Assembly: GCA_045590935.1 (NCBI GenBank)
Contig: JAZNSA010000093.1
Location: 1-9,309 of the forward strand
Direction: 5' to 3'
Source: CAKSHP01 sp045590935
GTDB taxonomy: Bacteria > Bacillota > Clostridia > UBA1381 > UMGS1253
Length of the DNA: 9,309 nt
A program made the translations under genes and the position numbers. Positions 1-6,294 of the stretch are shown here, piece by piece. The notes beneath the pieces were generated by a model. That model saw only the letters and a program-made list of their open reading frames with translations, was not told the DNA's origin and made no database searches. Position 1 is the first letter of the stretch, and every line of letters starts with the position of its first letter.

Positions 1-1202
1 TTATAATTGCTGGACATTGAATAATTGTACGCTCCCGTTGCCAAAACAGCAAGCGTATCGCCAACCTCCGCTTTCGCAAGAGGCATATTCTCGCCAAGCA
101 AATCTCCCGATTCACAGCACTTTCCCGCAATTGTTACAATATCGCAAGCCTCTTCATTTGCCTTGTTTGCCAAAACAGCAGTATACTCCGCACCATATAG
201 AATATATCTCGGATTATCTACCATTCCGCCGTCAACAGAAATATATTTTCTGACATTTTTTATATCCTTAATGCCGCCAATAGTATAAAGCGTTATGCCT
301 GCCGAAGCAACAATCGAGCGCCCCGGCTCCATTATAATTTTCGGCATCGAAATTTTATATTCAGCCGATTTCTCTTTAACAACTTTGCTTACGGCTTCGA
401 TATATTTGTCGTACTTTATTGGGTCATCCGAATTAAGATACTTTATTCCAAAGCCTCCGCCCAAGTTGAGTTCACTAAGCTCTAATCCAAGGCTTTCTTT
501 AATTTCACCCATAAATTTAAGCATAACATCTGCCGCTTCTTCAAACGGTGCAAGGTCAAATATCTGCGAACCTATATGGCAATGAATTCCAACAAGCTCA
601 ACATTTTCAAGCCCTATAGCCTCTTTTATTATTTCAATTGCCTCGCCATTTTCAAGCGCAACACCAAACTTTGAATCTATTTGTCCCGTTTTAACAAAAT
701 CGTGCGTATGAGCGTCTATACCCGGCTTTATTCTAAACATAATCTTTGCAATTTTATTCTTTTTCTTGCAAATAGAATTTAAAGTATTTAGCTCATAAAT
801 ATTATCAACAACAATTCGTGAAACTCCGCTCTCTACTGCAAAAACAAGCTCATCATACGTTTTGTTATTTCCGTGGAAATATATCTTTTCCGCAGGAAAT
901 CCCGCTTTAAGCGCAGTATAAAGCTCTCCGCCCGAAACAACATCTACGCCCATTCCTTCTTCATTTGCAATCTTATATATTCCAACACACGAAAAAGCTT
1001 TTGAAGCATAAAGAGCAAGACCGTTTGAATCATAATATTTATCAATTGCCTGCTTATACATTCTGCAATTTTCTCTAATCAAATCCTCATCCATAACATA
1101 TAGCGGTGTTTTGTATTTCTTTGCTAATTCAACAGTGTCAACCCCGCCAATCGTTAAATGATTTTTTTCGTTTATAGAAAGATTTTCGCTTAAAAAGTTC
1201 AT
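1..1202 (-). CDS. lysA: Diaminopimelate decarboxylase, 3' end cut by the window edge
   Basis: This PLP enzyme of fold type III decarboxylates meso-diaminopimelate to L-lysine, the last step of lysine synthesis, in the cytoplasm. I translated 400 codons from the ATG at 1202; the frame is open to the edge, so no stop is visible. Family motifs appear in order: YASKA with PLP lysine K68, HCHIGSQ (208-214), the phosphate-binding glycine loop GGGFGIKY (248-255), EPGRS (292-296), CESGD with catalytic C363, and TGAYNYSMSSNY at 389-400. That last motif normally lies about 20 residues before the C-terminus, so only a short tail is missing. The start is set by GGAGG at 1209-1213, six bases upstream. It has its own consensus promoter in the 70-base gap after dacF. 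I saw no frameshift or lost motif. The related arginine and ornithine decarboxylases of this fold fit the CESGD and C-terminal motifs less well. Confidence 0.96.
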   Translation of the reverse strand, partial: MNFLSENLSINEKNHLTIGGVDTVELAKKYKTPLYVMDEDLIRENCRMYKQAIDKYYDSNGLALYASKAFSCVGIYKIANEEGMGVDVVSGGELYTALKAGFPAEKIYFHGNNKTYDELVFAVESGVSRIVVDNIYELNTLNSICKKKNKIAKIMFRIKPGIDAHTHDFVKTGQIDSKFGVALENGEAIEIIKEAIGLENVELVGIHCHIGSQIFDLAPFEEAADVMLKFMGEIKESLGLELSELNLGGGFGIKYLNSDDPIKYDKYIEAVSKVVKEKSAEYKISMPKIIMEPGRSIVASAGITLYTIGGIKDIKNVRKYISVDGGMVDNPRYILYGAEYTAVLANKANEEACDIVTIAGKCCESGDLLGENMPLAKAEVGDTLAVLATGAYNYSMSSNY

Positions 1203-1215
1203 ATACTGCCTCCAC

Positions 1216-1245
1216 GGTATAAATAAAAATTACATTTATTATACC
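1216..1245. repeat. Imperfect inverted repeat over the lysA -10 region
   Basis: GGTATAAAT at 1216-1224 is matched by ATTTATTATACC at 1234-1245, an inverted repeat with one extra base in the right arm and a short AT-rich centre. It covers the lysA -10 box and the predicted transcription start. Its placement would suit a repressor site, but AT-rich -10 regions give such symmetry by chance, so a function is only possible. Confidence 0.3.
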
Positions 1246-1266
1246 ACAAATAGGCGTACATGTCAA
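1238..1266 (-). promoter_or_regulatory. Consensus sigma-A promoter of lysA
   Basis: Read on the minus strand, a perfect TTGACA (1261-1266) is followed after exactly 17 bases by a perfect TATAAT (1238-1243). Transcription would start near 1231, giving a leader of about 29 bases before the lysA ATG. The -35 box begins six bases after the dacF stop codon, and no dacF terminator hairpin lies between, so dacF transcripts may also run into lysA. The leader is too short for a lysine (L-box) riboswitch. Confidence 0.88.
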
Positions 1267-1272
1267 TTTTTT

Positions 1273-2460
1273 TTAAAACATTACCCATTTATTTAGCAAC
1301 CGACAAGTCATCGCAACAAAAGTTAGCTTTTTAACCTCCTCGGCTGCAACAATATTAACACTTCCAACCTGCTTTTCTGCCACAAAAACCTTTACCTCAC
1401 CAATTTTATCCCCTATGCTTATTGGCGCTGAAATATTTTCATCAAATATCGTTTCGCAATTTATTTCACCTTGCGTTCCTTTTTTTGTCAAAAGTGAAAA
1501 ATTATCCTTAAAAACGCCAATAACATTTCCTTTAACTCCCTTTACAACACTTGTTTCGCCTGCTATGTCGCCTGATGTTACAGCTTTTTTTGTACTATAA
1601 TTTGCAAAACCGTAATCCAACAGCTTTTTTGCATCTTCAAAACGCATAGGCGATGTCGGCGCAGCCATAACAACTGCTATAAGCTGCATATCATCTCTTA
1701 GTGCCGAAGCAGATATGCAGTTTTTAGCAATAGACGTTGAGCCTGTTTTTAATCCGTTTGCACCGTCATAAAAACGTATCAGCTTATTTGTATTTGCAAG
1801 CTGAAACTTTCCGTCTCTTAAAGAATCCATCCATATAGTTGTAAACTCAAAAATTCTGCTATGCTTTAAAAGCTCACGGGACATAACCGAAATATCTCTT
1901 GCGCTGCTATAATGCCCCTCTGCATCAAGCCCATTAGTATTAACAAAATGAGTATTTATCATACCAAGCTCTTTTGCCCTGTTGTTCATAAGCTCAACAA
2001 ATCCTTCTTCACTTCCCGAAACATGCTCCGCCAAAGCAACTGCGGCATCATTTCCCGAAGCAACAGCAACACCTTTCATTAAATCATAAACACTAATCTT
2101 TTCGCCTTCCTCTAAAAATATTGTTGAGCCTCCCATACTTTTTGCTCTTTTGCTTCCAGTAACAATATCATCAAAGCTTATTTTTCCCGAGTCAATAGCT
2201 TCCATAACCAAAAGCATTGTCATAACCTTTGTTACGCTCGCAAGCGGCAAAGGCTCATCCGCATTTTTTTCAAACAACACACTACCCGTAGCTTGTTCAA
2301 TGAGTATAGCCGATGGGGCATTAAGCTGAAGAGTATTTTGCTCTGTCTCTTTTTCCATTTGCTCTCCTTCTGCAAAAACGAAAAAAACATTAGAAATCAT
2401 AATACAAAACGATACGAAACAGCAAACGAATATCAAGTACCCCTTTTTAAATTTTCGCAT
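1273..2460 (-). CDS. dacF: Serine-type D-Ala-D-Ala carboxypeptidase (PBP5/DacF family, peptidase S11)
   Basis: This secreted penicillin-binding protein removes the terminal D-alanine from peptidoglycan pentapeptides and so limits cross-linking. The 395-residue product starts with a basic stretch and a hydrophobic segment (about 7-30) ending VFA-E, a likely signal peptide. The three active-site motifs of the penicilloyl-serine transferase fold are present: SVTK with nucleophile S75 and K78, SGN at 135-137, and KTG at 238-240. Residues from about 290 to 380 match the position of the beta-rich PBP5 C-terminal domain. The last 20 residues, with K, R, W and F among hydrophobics, could be the amphipathic membrane anchor usual in this family. 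The start has GGAGG at 2469-2473, eight bases upstream, but this site is inside a predicted hairpin. Specific assignment to DacF rather than another S11 paralogue (DacA, DacB) is less certain than the family. Confidence 0.93.
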   Translation of the reverse strand: MRKFKKGYLIFVCCFVSFCIMISNVFFVFAEGEQMEKETEQNTLQLNAPSAILIEQATGSVLFEKNADEPLPLASVTKVMTMLLVMEAIDSGKISFDDIVTGSKRAKSMGGSTIFLEEGEKISVYDLMKGVAVASGNDAAVALAEHVSGSEEGFVELMNNRAKELGMINTHFVNTNGLDAEGHYSSARDISVMSRELLKHSRIFEFTTIWMDSLRDGKFQLANTNKLIRFYDGANGLKTGSTSIAKNCISASALRDDMQLIAVVMAAPTSPMRFEDAKKLLDYGFANYSTKKAVTSGDIAGETSVVKGVKGNVIGVFKDNFSLLTKKGTQGEINCETIFDENISAPISIGDKIGEVKVFVAEKQVGSVNIVAAEEVKKLTFVAMTCRLLNKWVMF

Positions 2461-2514
2461 AAAAAAAACCTCCTGTCCTATATAGTATCAAACTATGCAG
2501 ACAAAAGGTTTTTT
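2461..2514 (-). terminator. Hairpin terminator after oadA that overlaps the dacF ribosome binding site
   Basis: In minus-strand RNA the arm at 2500-2514 pairs with 2463-2477 over 15 bases, including two G-U pairs. An inner five-base stem (2492-2496 with 2482-2486) closes a five-base loop. Eight U residues end the structure, directly before the dacF ATG. On the plus strand the two G-U pairs become C-A mismatches, so the fold fits leftward transcription, as expected for the end of the oad operon. The 3' arm contains the dacF GGAGG (2469-2473). The A-rich 5' flank and U-tract are normal for an intrinsic terminator; the pairing is read by eye, without an energy calculation. Confidence 0.72.
2482..2490 (-). 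promoter_or_regulatory. Possible extended -10 promoter for dacF
   Basis: TGATACTAT on the minus strand fits an extended -10 element (TGn followed by TACTAT, four of six to consensus). No good -35 box lies 16 to 18 bases upstream. A start near 2475 would give a leader of about 15 bases that keeps the GGAGG but lacks the 5' arm of the hairpin. This is a weak candidate offered because dacF otherwise has no visible promoter. Confidence 0.25.
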
Positions 2515-2525
2515 ATAACTTAAAA

Positions 2526-3926
2526 TTATTTTAAATAATCCGCCGAGTCCATATCACTATACTCAACATCAATTTTGTTTTTCATAGCCTTTCTGTGCTC
2601 AAAGAATTTCGTAGCAACATTGTCAAACAATGCATACGACAAAACATCCTCTTCCTGCTCCATATAAGGCTTAATTTCTTCTCTTAGCTTATCTAGCTCA
2701 GGAGCAATTTTATCAGCAGGACGACAAGTTATTCTTTCTTCGTCGCCAATAATCTTTTTAACGATTTCATCCGAAATCGGAACAGGAGTCTGTCCGTATT
2801 CACCACGAACAATGCCCTTAGTTTCCTTTGTTATCATCTTATATCTCTCACCTGAAAGAACGTTAAATACTGCCTGAGAACCAACAATCTGGCTTGAAGG
2901 AGTTACAAGCGGAGGATATCCTAAATCCTTACGAACCTCAGGAACCTCTCTAAGCACATCCATAAGCAAATCCTCTTTTCCCGCCTGCTTAAGCTGAGAA
3001 ACAAGGTTTGAAAGCATACCGCCCGGAACCTGATACAAAAGTGTATTAACGTCTACACCCATAACCTTAGGGTTCATAAGACCACTGCTTAAATATTCCT
3101 CACGAAGAGGTCTGAAATATTCTGCAATTTCAGTTAAAAGCTTCAAATCATAACCCGTATCATAAGGTGTACCCTGAAGCGCAGCAACCATAGCCTCTGT
3201 TGCAGGCTGAGAAGTACCCATTGATAGCGGCGACATTGCACAGTCTATAATGTCAACACCCGCCTCTATAGCTTTCAGATATGTCATTGAAGCAACACCT
3301 GAAGTATAATGAGTATGAAGCTGAATTGGAATTTTAACAGTTTCTTTCATTGCCTTAACCAAATCATAAGCGGCAACAGGCAATAACAGACCCGCCATAT
3401 CTTTTATACAAATAGAGCTTGCACCCATCTCTTCGAGCTCTTTTGCAAGCTTTGTAAACGACTCAATATTATGAACAGGGCTGATTGTATAACAAACAGT
3501 TGCCTGAACATGTGCTTTAGCTTTGTTTGCGGCTTTAATTGATGCCTGAAGATTTCTAACATCGTTTAATGCGTCGAAAATACGGATAATATCAATACCG
3601 TTATCAACCGATTTTTCAACAAAATACTCAACAATATCATCTGCATAATGCCTATATCCCAAAATATTCTGACCTCTGAAAAGCATTTGCAAAGGTGTGT
3701 TTTTAGCTCTGTCTTTAATTTTACGAAGTCTCTCCCAGGGGTCCTCGTTTAAAAATCTAAGACACGAATCAAACGTTGCACCGCCCCAAGCCTCAAGCGA
3801 ATTGTATCCAACCTTGTCAAGCTTTTCAACAATCGGAAGAATTTGCTCAGTCGTCATACGAGTCGCAACCAAGCTCTGATGCGCATCTCTTAATATTGTT
3901 TCTGTAATTTTTACAGGTTTAGCCAT
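2526..3926 (-). CDS. oadA: Oxaloacetate decarboxylase alpha subunit (carboxyltransferase), without a biotin domain
   Basis: This cytoplasmic subunit moves the carboxyl group from oxaloacetate to protein-bound biotin, releasing pyruvate. The 466 residues fit the pyruvate carboxylase/OadA carboxyltransferase family: LRDAHQS (12-18) with a metal-binding aspartate, EAWGGATFD (45-53), LFRGQN (82-87), CIKDMAG with the expected modified lysine K175, and the metal-binding HTH at 204-206. Residues from about 300 onward form the conserved PYC/OADA region, with QVPGGM. The protein ends without the AMKM biotin domain fused to OadA in Klebsiella; that job falls to the separate carrier gene upstream. The ATG has AAAGGAGGT eight bases upstream and lies 46 bases after oadB. 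On sequence alone it could be a PycB subunit of a two-part pyruvate carboxylase, but the adjacent oadB makes the Na+ pump much more likely. Confidence 0.94.
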   Translation of the reverse strand: MAKPVKITETILRDAHQSLVATRMTTEQILPIVEKLDKVGYNSLEAWGGATFDSCLRFLNEDPWERLRKIKDRAKNTPLQMLFRGQNILGYRHYADDIVEYFVEKSVDNGIDIIRIFDALNDVRNLQASIKAANKAKAHVQATVCYTISPVHNIESFTKLAKELEEMGASSICIKDMAGLLLPVAAYDLVKAMKETVKIPIQLHTHYTSGVASMTYLKAIEAGVDIIDCAMSPLSMGTSQPATEAMVAALQGTPYDTGYDLKLLTEIAEYFRPLREEYLSSGLMNPKVMGVDVNTLLYQVPGGMLSNLVSQLKQAGKEDLLMDVLREVPEVRKDLGYPPLVTPSSQIVGSQAVFNVLSGERYKMITKETKGIVRGEYGQTPVPISDEIVKKIIGDEERITCRPADKIAPELDKLREEIKPYMEQEEDVLSYALFDNVATKFFEHRKAMKNKIDVEYSDMDSADYLK

Positions 3927-3972
3927 TTTTTCTACCTCCTTTAAAATTTGTATTTTTCACTCTACGCACATA

Positions 3973-5178
3973 TTATGCATAAAGAGCTAAAAATACGCCC
4001 GCCGCAACGGCAGAACCGATTACGCCCGCAACATTAGGTCCCATTGCGTGCATAAGTAAGAAGTTTGTCGGATTTTCCTTTTGTCCAACAGTCTGCGAAA
4101 CACGAGCCGCCATAGGTACTGCAGAAACGCCGGCAGAACCAATAAGCGGATTAACCTTTCCGCCCGAAACAAGATACATAACCTTACCAAACAATACTCC
4201 GCCCGCTGTACTAACTCCGAAAGCAACAACTCCCAAAGCAATAATTTTAAGAGTTTCAGGAGCAAGGAACGTATCAGCAGTTGCAGTTGCACCAACAGTT
4301 ATTCCAAGGAATATTGTTACGATATTAATAAGCTCATTCTGAGCTGTTTTGCTTAGTCTGTCAGCAACGCCACTCTCTTTTATAAGGTTACCAAGCATAA
4401 GCATACCAACAAGAGATATAGCATCAGGAACAATCAAGCCAACAACAATAGTTACAACAATAGGGAAAACTATTTTTTCTCTTTTTGTAACAGGACGAAG
4501 CTGTTCCATAACAACGCATCTTTCCTTCTTTGTTGTAAGCGCCTTCATAATCGGCGGCTGAATAACAGGAACGAGCGCCATATATGAATATGCCGCAATT
4601 GCAATCGCAGGAAGAAGATGCGGCGCCAATGTCTTTGTTACAAAAATCGCCGTCGGACCGTCTGCTCCGCCGATAATACCGATTGCCGAAGCTTCACAGT
4701 TGTTAAATCCAAGAGCAACAGCTCCAAGGAATGTTATAAATACACCAAGCTGAGCTGAAGCTCCCAAAAGAATACTCTTAGGGTTAGCAATAAGCGGACC
4801 AAAGTCTGTCATTGCGCCGATGCCAAGGAAGATAAGCGGCGGATAAATTCCGAGCTTAACGCCAAGGTAAAGCATATCTAAAAGCCCGCCATGCTTTAAA
4901 ACATAGCCATAATCAATACTTGCCTCAGTAAACCACTCAGGATGCATAATTCCCGCCGTTAGAGGCTGAGGAAGATTTGCAAGAAGCATACCAAATGCTA
5001 TTGGCATCAAAAGAAGCGGCTCAAACTGCTTAACTATTGCAAGATACAAAAGAACGCACGCAATAGCAATCATCAAAAGCGTTTTCCACCAAATGTAGCT
5101 ATCAGGATTAAAAAGAAGTGCCACACCCGTCTCACCAAGAAAGTTCTTAAAACCATCTATAAATGTTGTCATAATCAA
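3973..5178 (-). CDS. oadB: Na+-translocating decarboxylase beta subunit
   Basis: This polytopic membrane protein decarboxylates carboxybiotin and uses the energy to export Na+. The 401-residue product is hydrophobic throughout. It shows the family hallmarks: NPKSILLGASAQ (132-143), GGADGPTAIF (170-179) whose D173 corresponds to the conserved aspartate essential for Na+ transport in this family, and a C-terminal stretch rich in small residues with AMGPNVAGVIGSA. The start is ambiguous. TTG at 5178 lies six bases from GGAG (5185-5188), whereas ATG at 5172, two codons later, lies twelve bases away; spacing favours TTG and codon choice favours ATG. It sits 34 bases after the biotin carrier gene and 46 before oadA. 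The same beta family serves glutaconyl-CoA and methylmalonyl-CoA decarboxylases; the oxaloacetate assignment rests on the neighbouring PYC-type carboxyltransferase. Confidence 0.95.
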   Translation of the reverse strand: MIMTTFIDGFKNFLGETGVALLFNPDSYIWWKTLLMIAIACVLLYLAIVKQFEPLLLMPIAFGMLLANLPQPLTAGIMHPEWFTEASIDYGYVLKHGGLLDMLYLGVKLGIYPPLIFLGIGAMTDFGPLIANPKSILLGASAQLGVFITFLGAVALGFNNCEASAIGIIGGADGPTAIFVTKTLAPHLLPAIAIAAYSYMALVPVIQPPIMKALTTKKERCVVMEQLRPVTKREKIVFPIVVTIVVGLIVPDAISLVGMLMLGNLIKESGVADRLSKTAQNELINIVTIFLGITVGATATADTFLAPETLKIIALGVVAFGVSTAGGVLFGKVMYLVSGGKVNPLIGSAGVSAVPMAARVSQTVGQKENPTNFLLMHAMGPNVAGVIGSAVAAGVFLALYA

Positions 5179-5212
5179 ATATCACTCCGTTTCTTAATTT
5201 TTCAATGTCAAA

Positions 5213-5593
5213 TTATGATAAAGAAACAAGAGCATCGCCTGTATTAACAGTTGCACCCTTTGTTACATTAATTGCTGCAACAGTTCCGTCTGCAGGAGCA
5301 ACAATTTCGTTTTCCATTTTCATAGCTTCCAAAATACACAAAACATCTCCACTCTTAACAGCCTGTCCCGCTGTAACCTTGATATCAAGGATTGTACCAG
5401 GCATTGGAGCTGTTACTGCGTTTGCGCCTGCCGGTGCAGGAGTTGCTGCAGGTGCTGCTACAGGTGCCGCAGGTGTCTGTGCAGCTACAGGCGCTGCTGC
5501 CGGTGCAGAAATAGGAGCATTTACAAAGTTTTGAGTTTCCTCAACCTCAACATTATACACATTACCATTTACTTTTATAACAAACTTTTTCAT
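5213..5593 (-). CDS. Biotin carboxyl carrier subunit of the Na+ pump decarboxylase
   Basis: This 126-residue protein carries the biotin that shuttles CO2 between the carboxyltransferase and the membrane subunit. The N-terminal 25 residues form a short beta-rich region (KKFVIKVNGNVYNVEVEE). A flexible linker made almost only of alanine and proline follows (about 27-58). The biotinyl domain (about 60-126) contains the biotin attachment motif EAMKMEN, with K92 as the biotinylated lysine. GGAGGA at 5601-5606 lies seven bases before the ATG. It lies between oadG and oadB, 31 and 34 bases away, so it is translated with the pump rather than with fatty-acid synthesis; an AccB role is unlikely because no acc genes are nearby. 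Similar stand-alone carriers are called gamma or delta subunits (GcdC, MmdC) in related enzymes, so I leave the symbol blank. Confidence 0.94.
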   Translation of the reverse strand: MKKFVIKVNGNVYNVEVEETQNFVNAPISAPAAAPVAAQTPAAPVAAPAATPAPAGANAVTAPMPGTILDIKVTAGQAVKSGDVLCILEAMKMENEIVAPADGTVAAINVTKGATVNTGDALVSLS

Positions 5594-5624
5594 TTTAATT
5601 TCCTCCTTAAATTATACTATTTTA

Positions 5625-5966
5625 TTACTTTTTCCAGATGCATTTTCCGCTTGCTTGTTCTGTTATTGAAACAACACGCAATCTCTTTGTCGGGTCATCG
5701 CCACTCATCGCACCAACTGCGGCACAAATTACAGCAATTTCCTCATCACTTGTTTGAACATTTGCCACAGGTGCAACAGCAGCAGGTGCCTCCGTTTTTG
5801 AAGCAATTACAGACTCATCTTTTGCAAAAAGCTTCATAATTTTGAGAACAATCATCAAAATTACAAGAACGCAAAATACGATAAGCACACCCTGAATTGT
5901 TACAATTCCTGCATCGCCAACCGAAAATGACTCAATAAGATTGATTGCCGCTTTCAAATTTACCAT
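5625..5966 (-). CDS. oadG: OadG-family small membrane subunit of the decarboxylase
   Basis: The product has 113 residues. A hydrophobic transmembrane segment lies at about 20-44 (IVTIQGVLIVFCVLVILMIV), followed by a basic patch, an Ala/Pro/Val linker (about 58-70) and a small soluble tail with DEEIAVICAAVGAM. This architecture is that of the OAD gamma family, which anchors and assembles the decarboxylase complex at the membrane. The family is poorly conserved, so the call depends on architecture and on being first in the operon before the biotin carrier, oadB and oadA. The ATG at 5966 follows GAGGTGA at a spacing of seven. The product contains no histidine, unlike what I recall of the metal-binding C-terminus of the Klebsiella gamma subunit. 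It may be annotated elsewhere as a delta subunit or as hypothetical. Confidence 0.85.
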   Translation of the reverse strand: MVNLKAAINLIESFSVGDAGIVTIQGVLIVFCVLVILMIVLKIMKLFAKDESVIASKTEAPAAVAPVANVQTSDEEIAVICAAVGAMSGDDPTKRLRVVSITEQASGKCIWKK

Positions 5967-6083
5967 AAAATCACCTCATTCTCCTTATAGTATTATTTTT
6001 TAAACAGATTTTTTATAGCTTTTATCTTTCAAAAGCATCAACATCTGTTGTTTTTCCTTTTGCGCAAAACCAATTCCAAGCTA
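5967..6083 (-). promoter_or_regulatory. Structured 5' leader of the oad operon
   Basis: This stretch is the predicted untranslated leader, about 117 bases, between the sigma-A start and the oadG ATG. In the RNA, AACAGAU (6043-6049) can pair with AUCUGUU (6003-6009) and enclose an inner stem of GCUUUU (6031-6036) with AAAAGC (6018-6023). An alternative small hairpin, CAAC AGAU GUUG (6039-6050), uses the same bases as the outer stem, so the two exclude each other. No U-tract follows, so it is not an obvious attenuator. I do not recognise a known riboswitch class. Confidence 0.4.
6058..6069. promoter_or_regulatory. Perfect 12-base palindrome, possible operator
   Basis: TTTTGCGCAAAA is a perfect inverted repeat at about +15 to +26 from the predicted oad transcription start. 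It is conspicuous because its GC-rich centre stands in an AT-rich region. The position would suit a roadblock-type repressor. It resembles a CcpA cre site only at its central CG and does not fit the Rex consensus, so no regulator is assigned. Confidence 0.35.
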
Positions 6084-6089
6084 TTCAAT

Positions 6090-6118
6090 ATTATACTAAA
6101 AATTCACATTTATGGCAA
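6090..6118 (-). promoter_or_regulatory. Sigma-A promoter of the oadG-biotin carrier-oadB-oadA operon
   Basis: On the minus strand TTGCCA (6113-6118, four of six to consensus) is followed after 17 bases by a perfect TATAAT (6090-6095). The predicted start is near 6083. Upstream, about 6119-6230, the DNA has many A and T runs that could act as an UP element. It lies between the rluB terminator and the first oad gene, where a promoter is expected. Confidence 0.8.
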
Positions 6119-6248
6119 GACTTTTTTAAAAGAAAATTAAAATTTCAACAATTTTTGAATATTTTTTTATTTCAATAGTTATTTATGTGCTAATTTTGCC
6201 ATTTATATATATTTTTTTTGTTGTTTTTTCTCGATTGACACCCAAAGC

Positions 6249-6286
6249 AAAAAACCACCTATCAATTAAATTTGATGGGTGGTTTT
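6249..6286 (-). terminator. Intrinsic terminator of the hisS-aspS-rluB operon
   Basis: In minus-strand RNA AAAACCACC-C-AUCAA (6272-6286) pairs with UUGAU-A-GGUGGUUUU (6251-6265) with one C-A mismatch and a six-base loop, ending in six U residues. It begins nine bases after the rluB stop. On the plus strand the mismatch becomes a G-U pair, but only four U residues follow and no plus-strand gene needs it. Confidence 0.87.
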
Positions 6287-6294
6287 ACATTGTA

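Noticed and set aside
25..585. Plus-strand frames of 78 to 96 codons at the left edge
   Set aside because: They are shadows of lysA, whose minus-strand frame is open and contains all decarboxylase motifs.
1203..1272. Lysine riboswitch before lysA
   Set aside because: The whole gap is 70 bases and the predicted leader about 29, far too short for an L-box.
4020..4295. 91-codon minus-strand frame, leucine-rich
   Set aside because: It is an out-of-frame reading of oadB, whose own frame carries the family motifs.
5205..5534. 109-codon plus-strand frame, alanine-rich
   Set aside because: It is the antisense of the Ala/Pro linker and biotin domain of the carrier gene; GC-rich repeats keep the opposite frame open.
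6235..6263. Plus-strand TTGACA as a rightward promoter
   Set aside because: No acceptable -10 lies 16 to 19 bases downstream, and no plus-strand gene follows.
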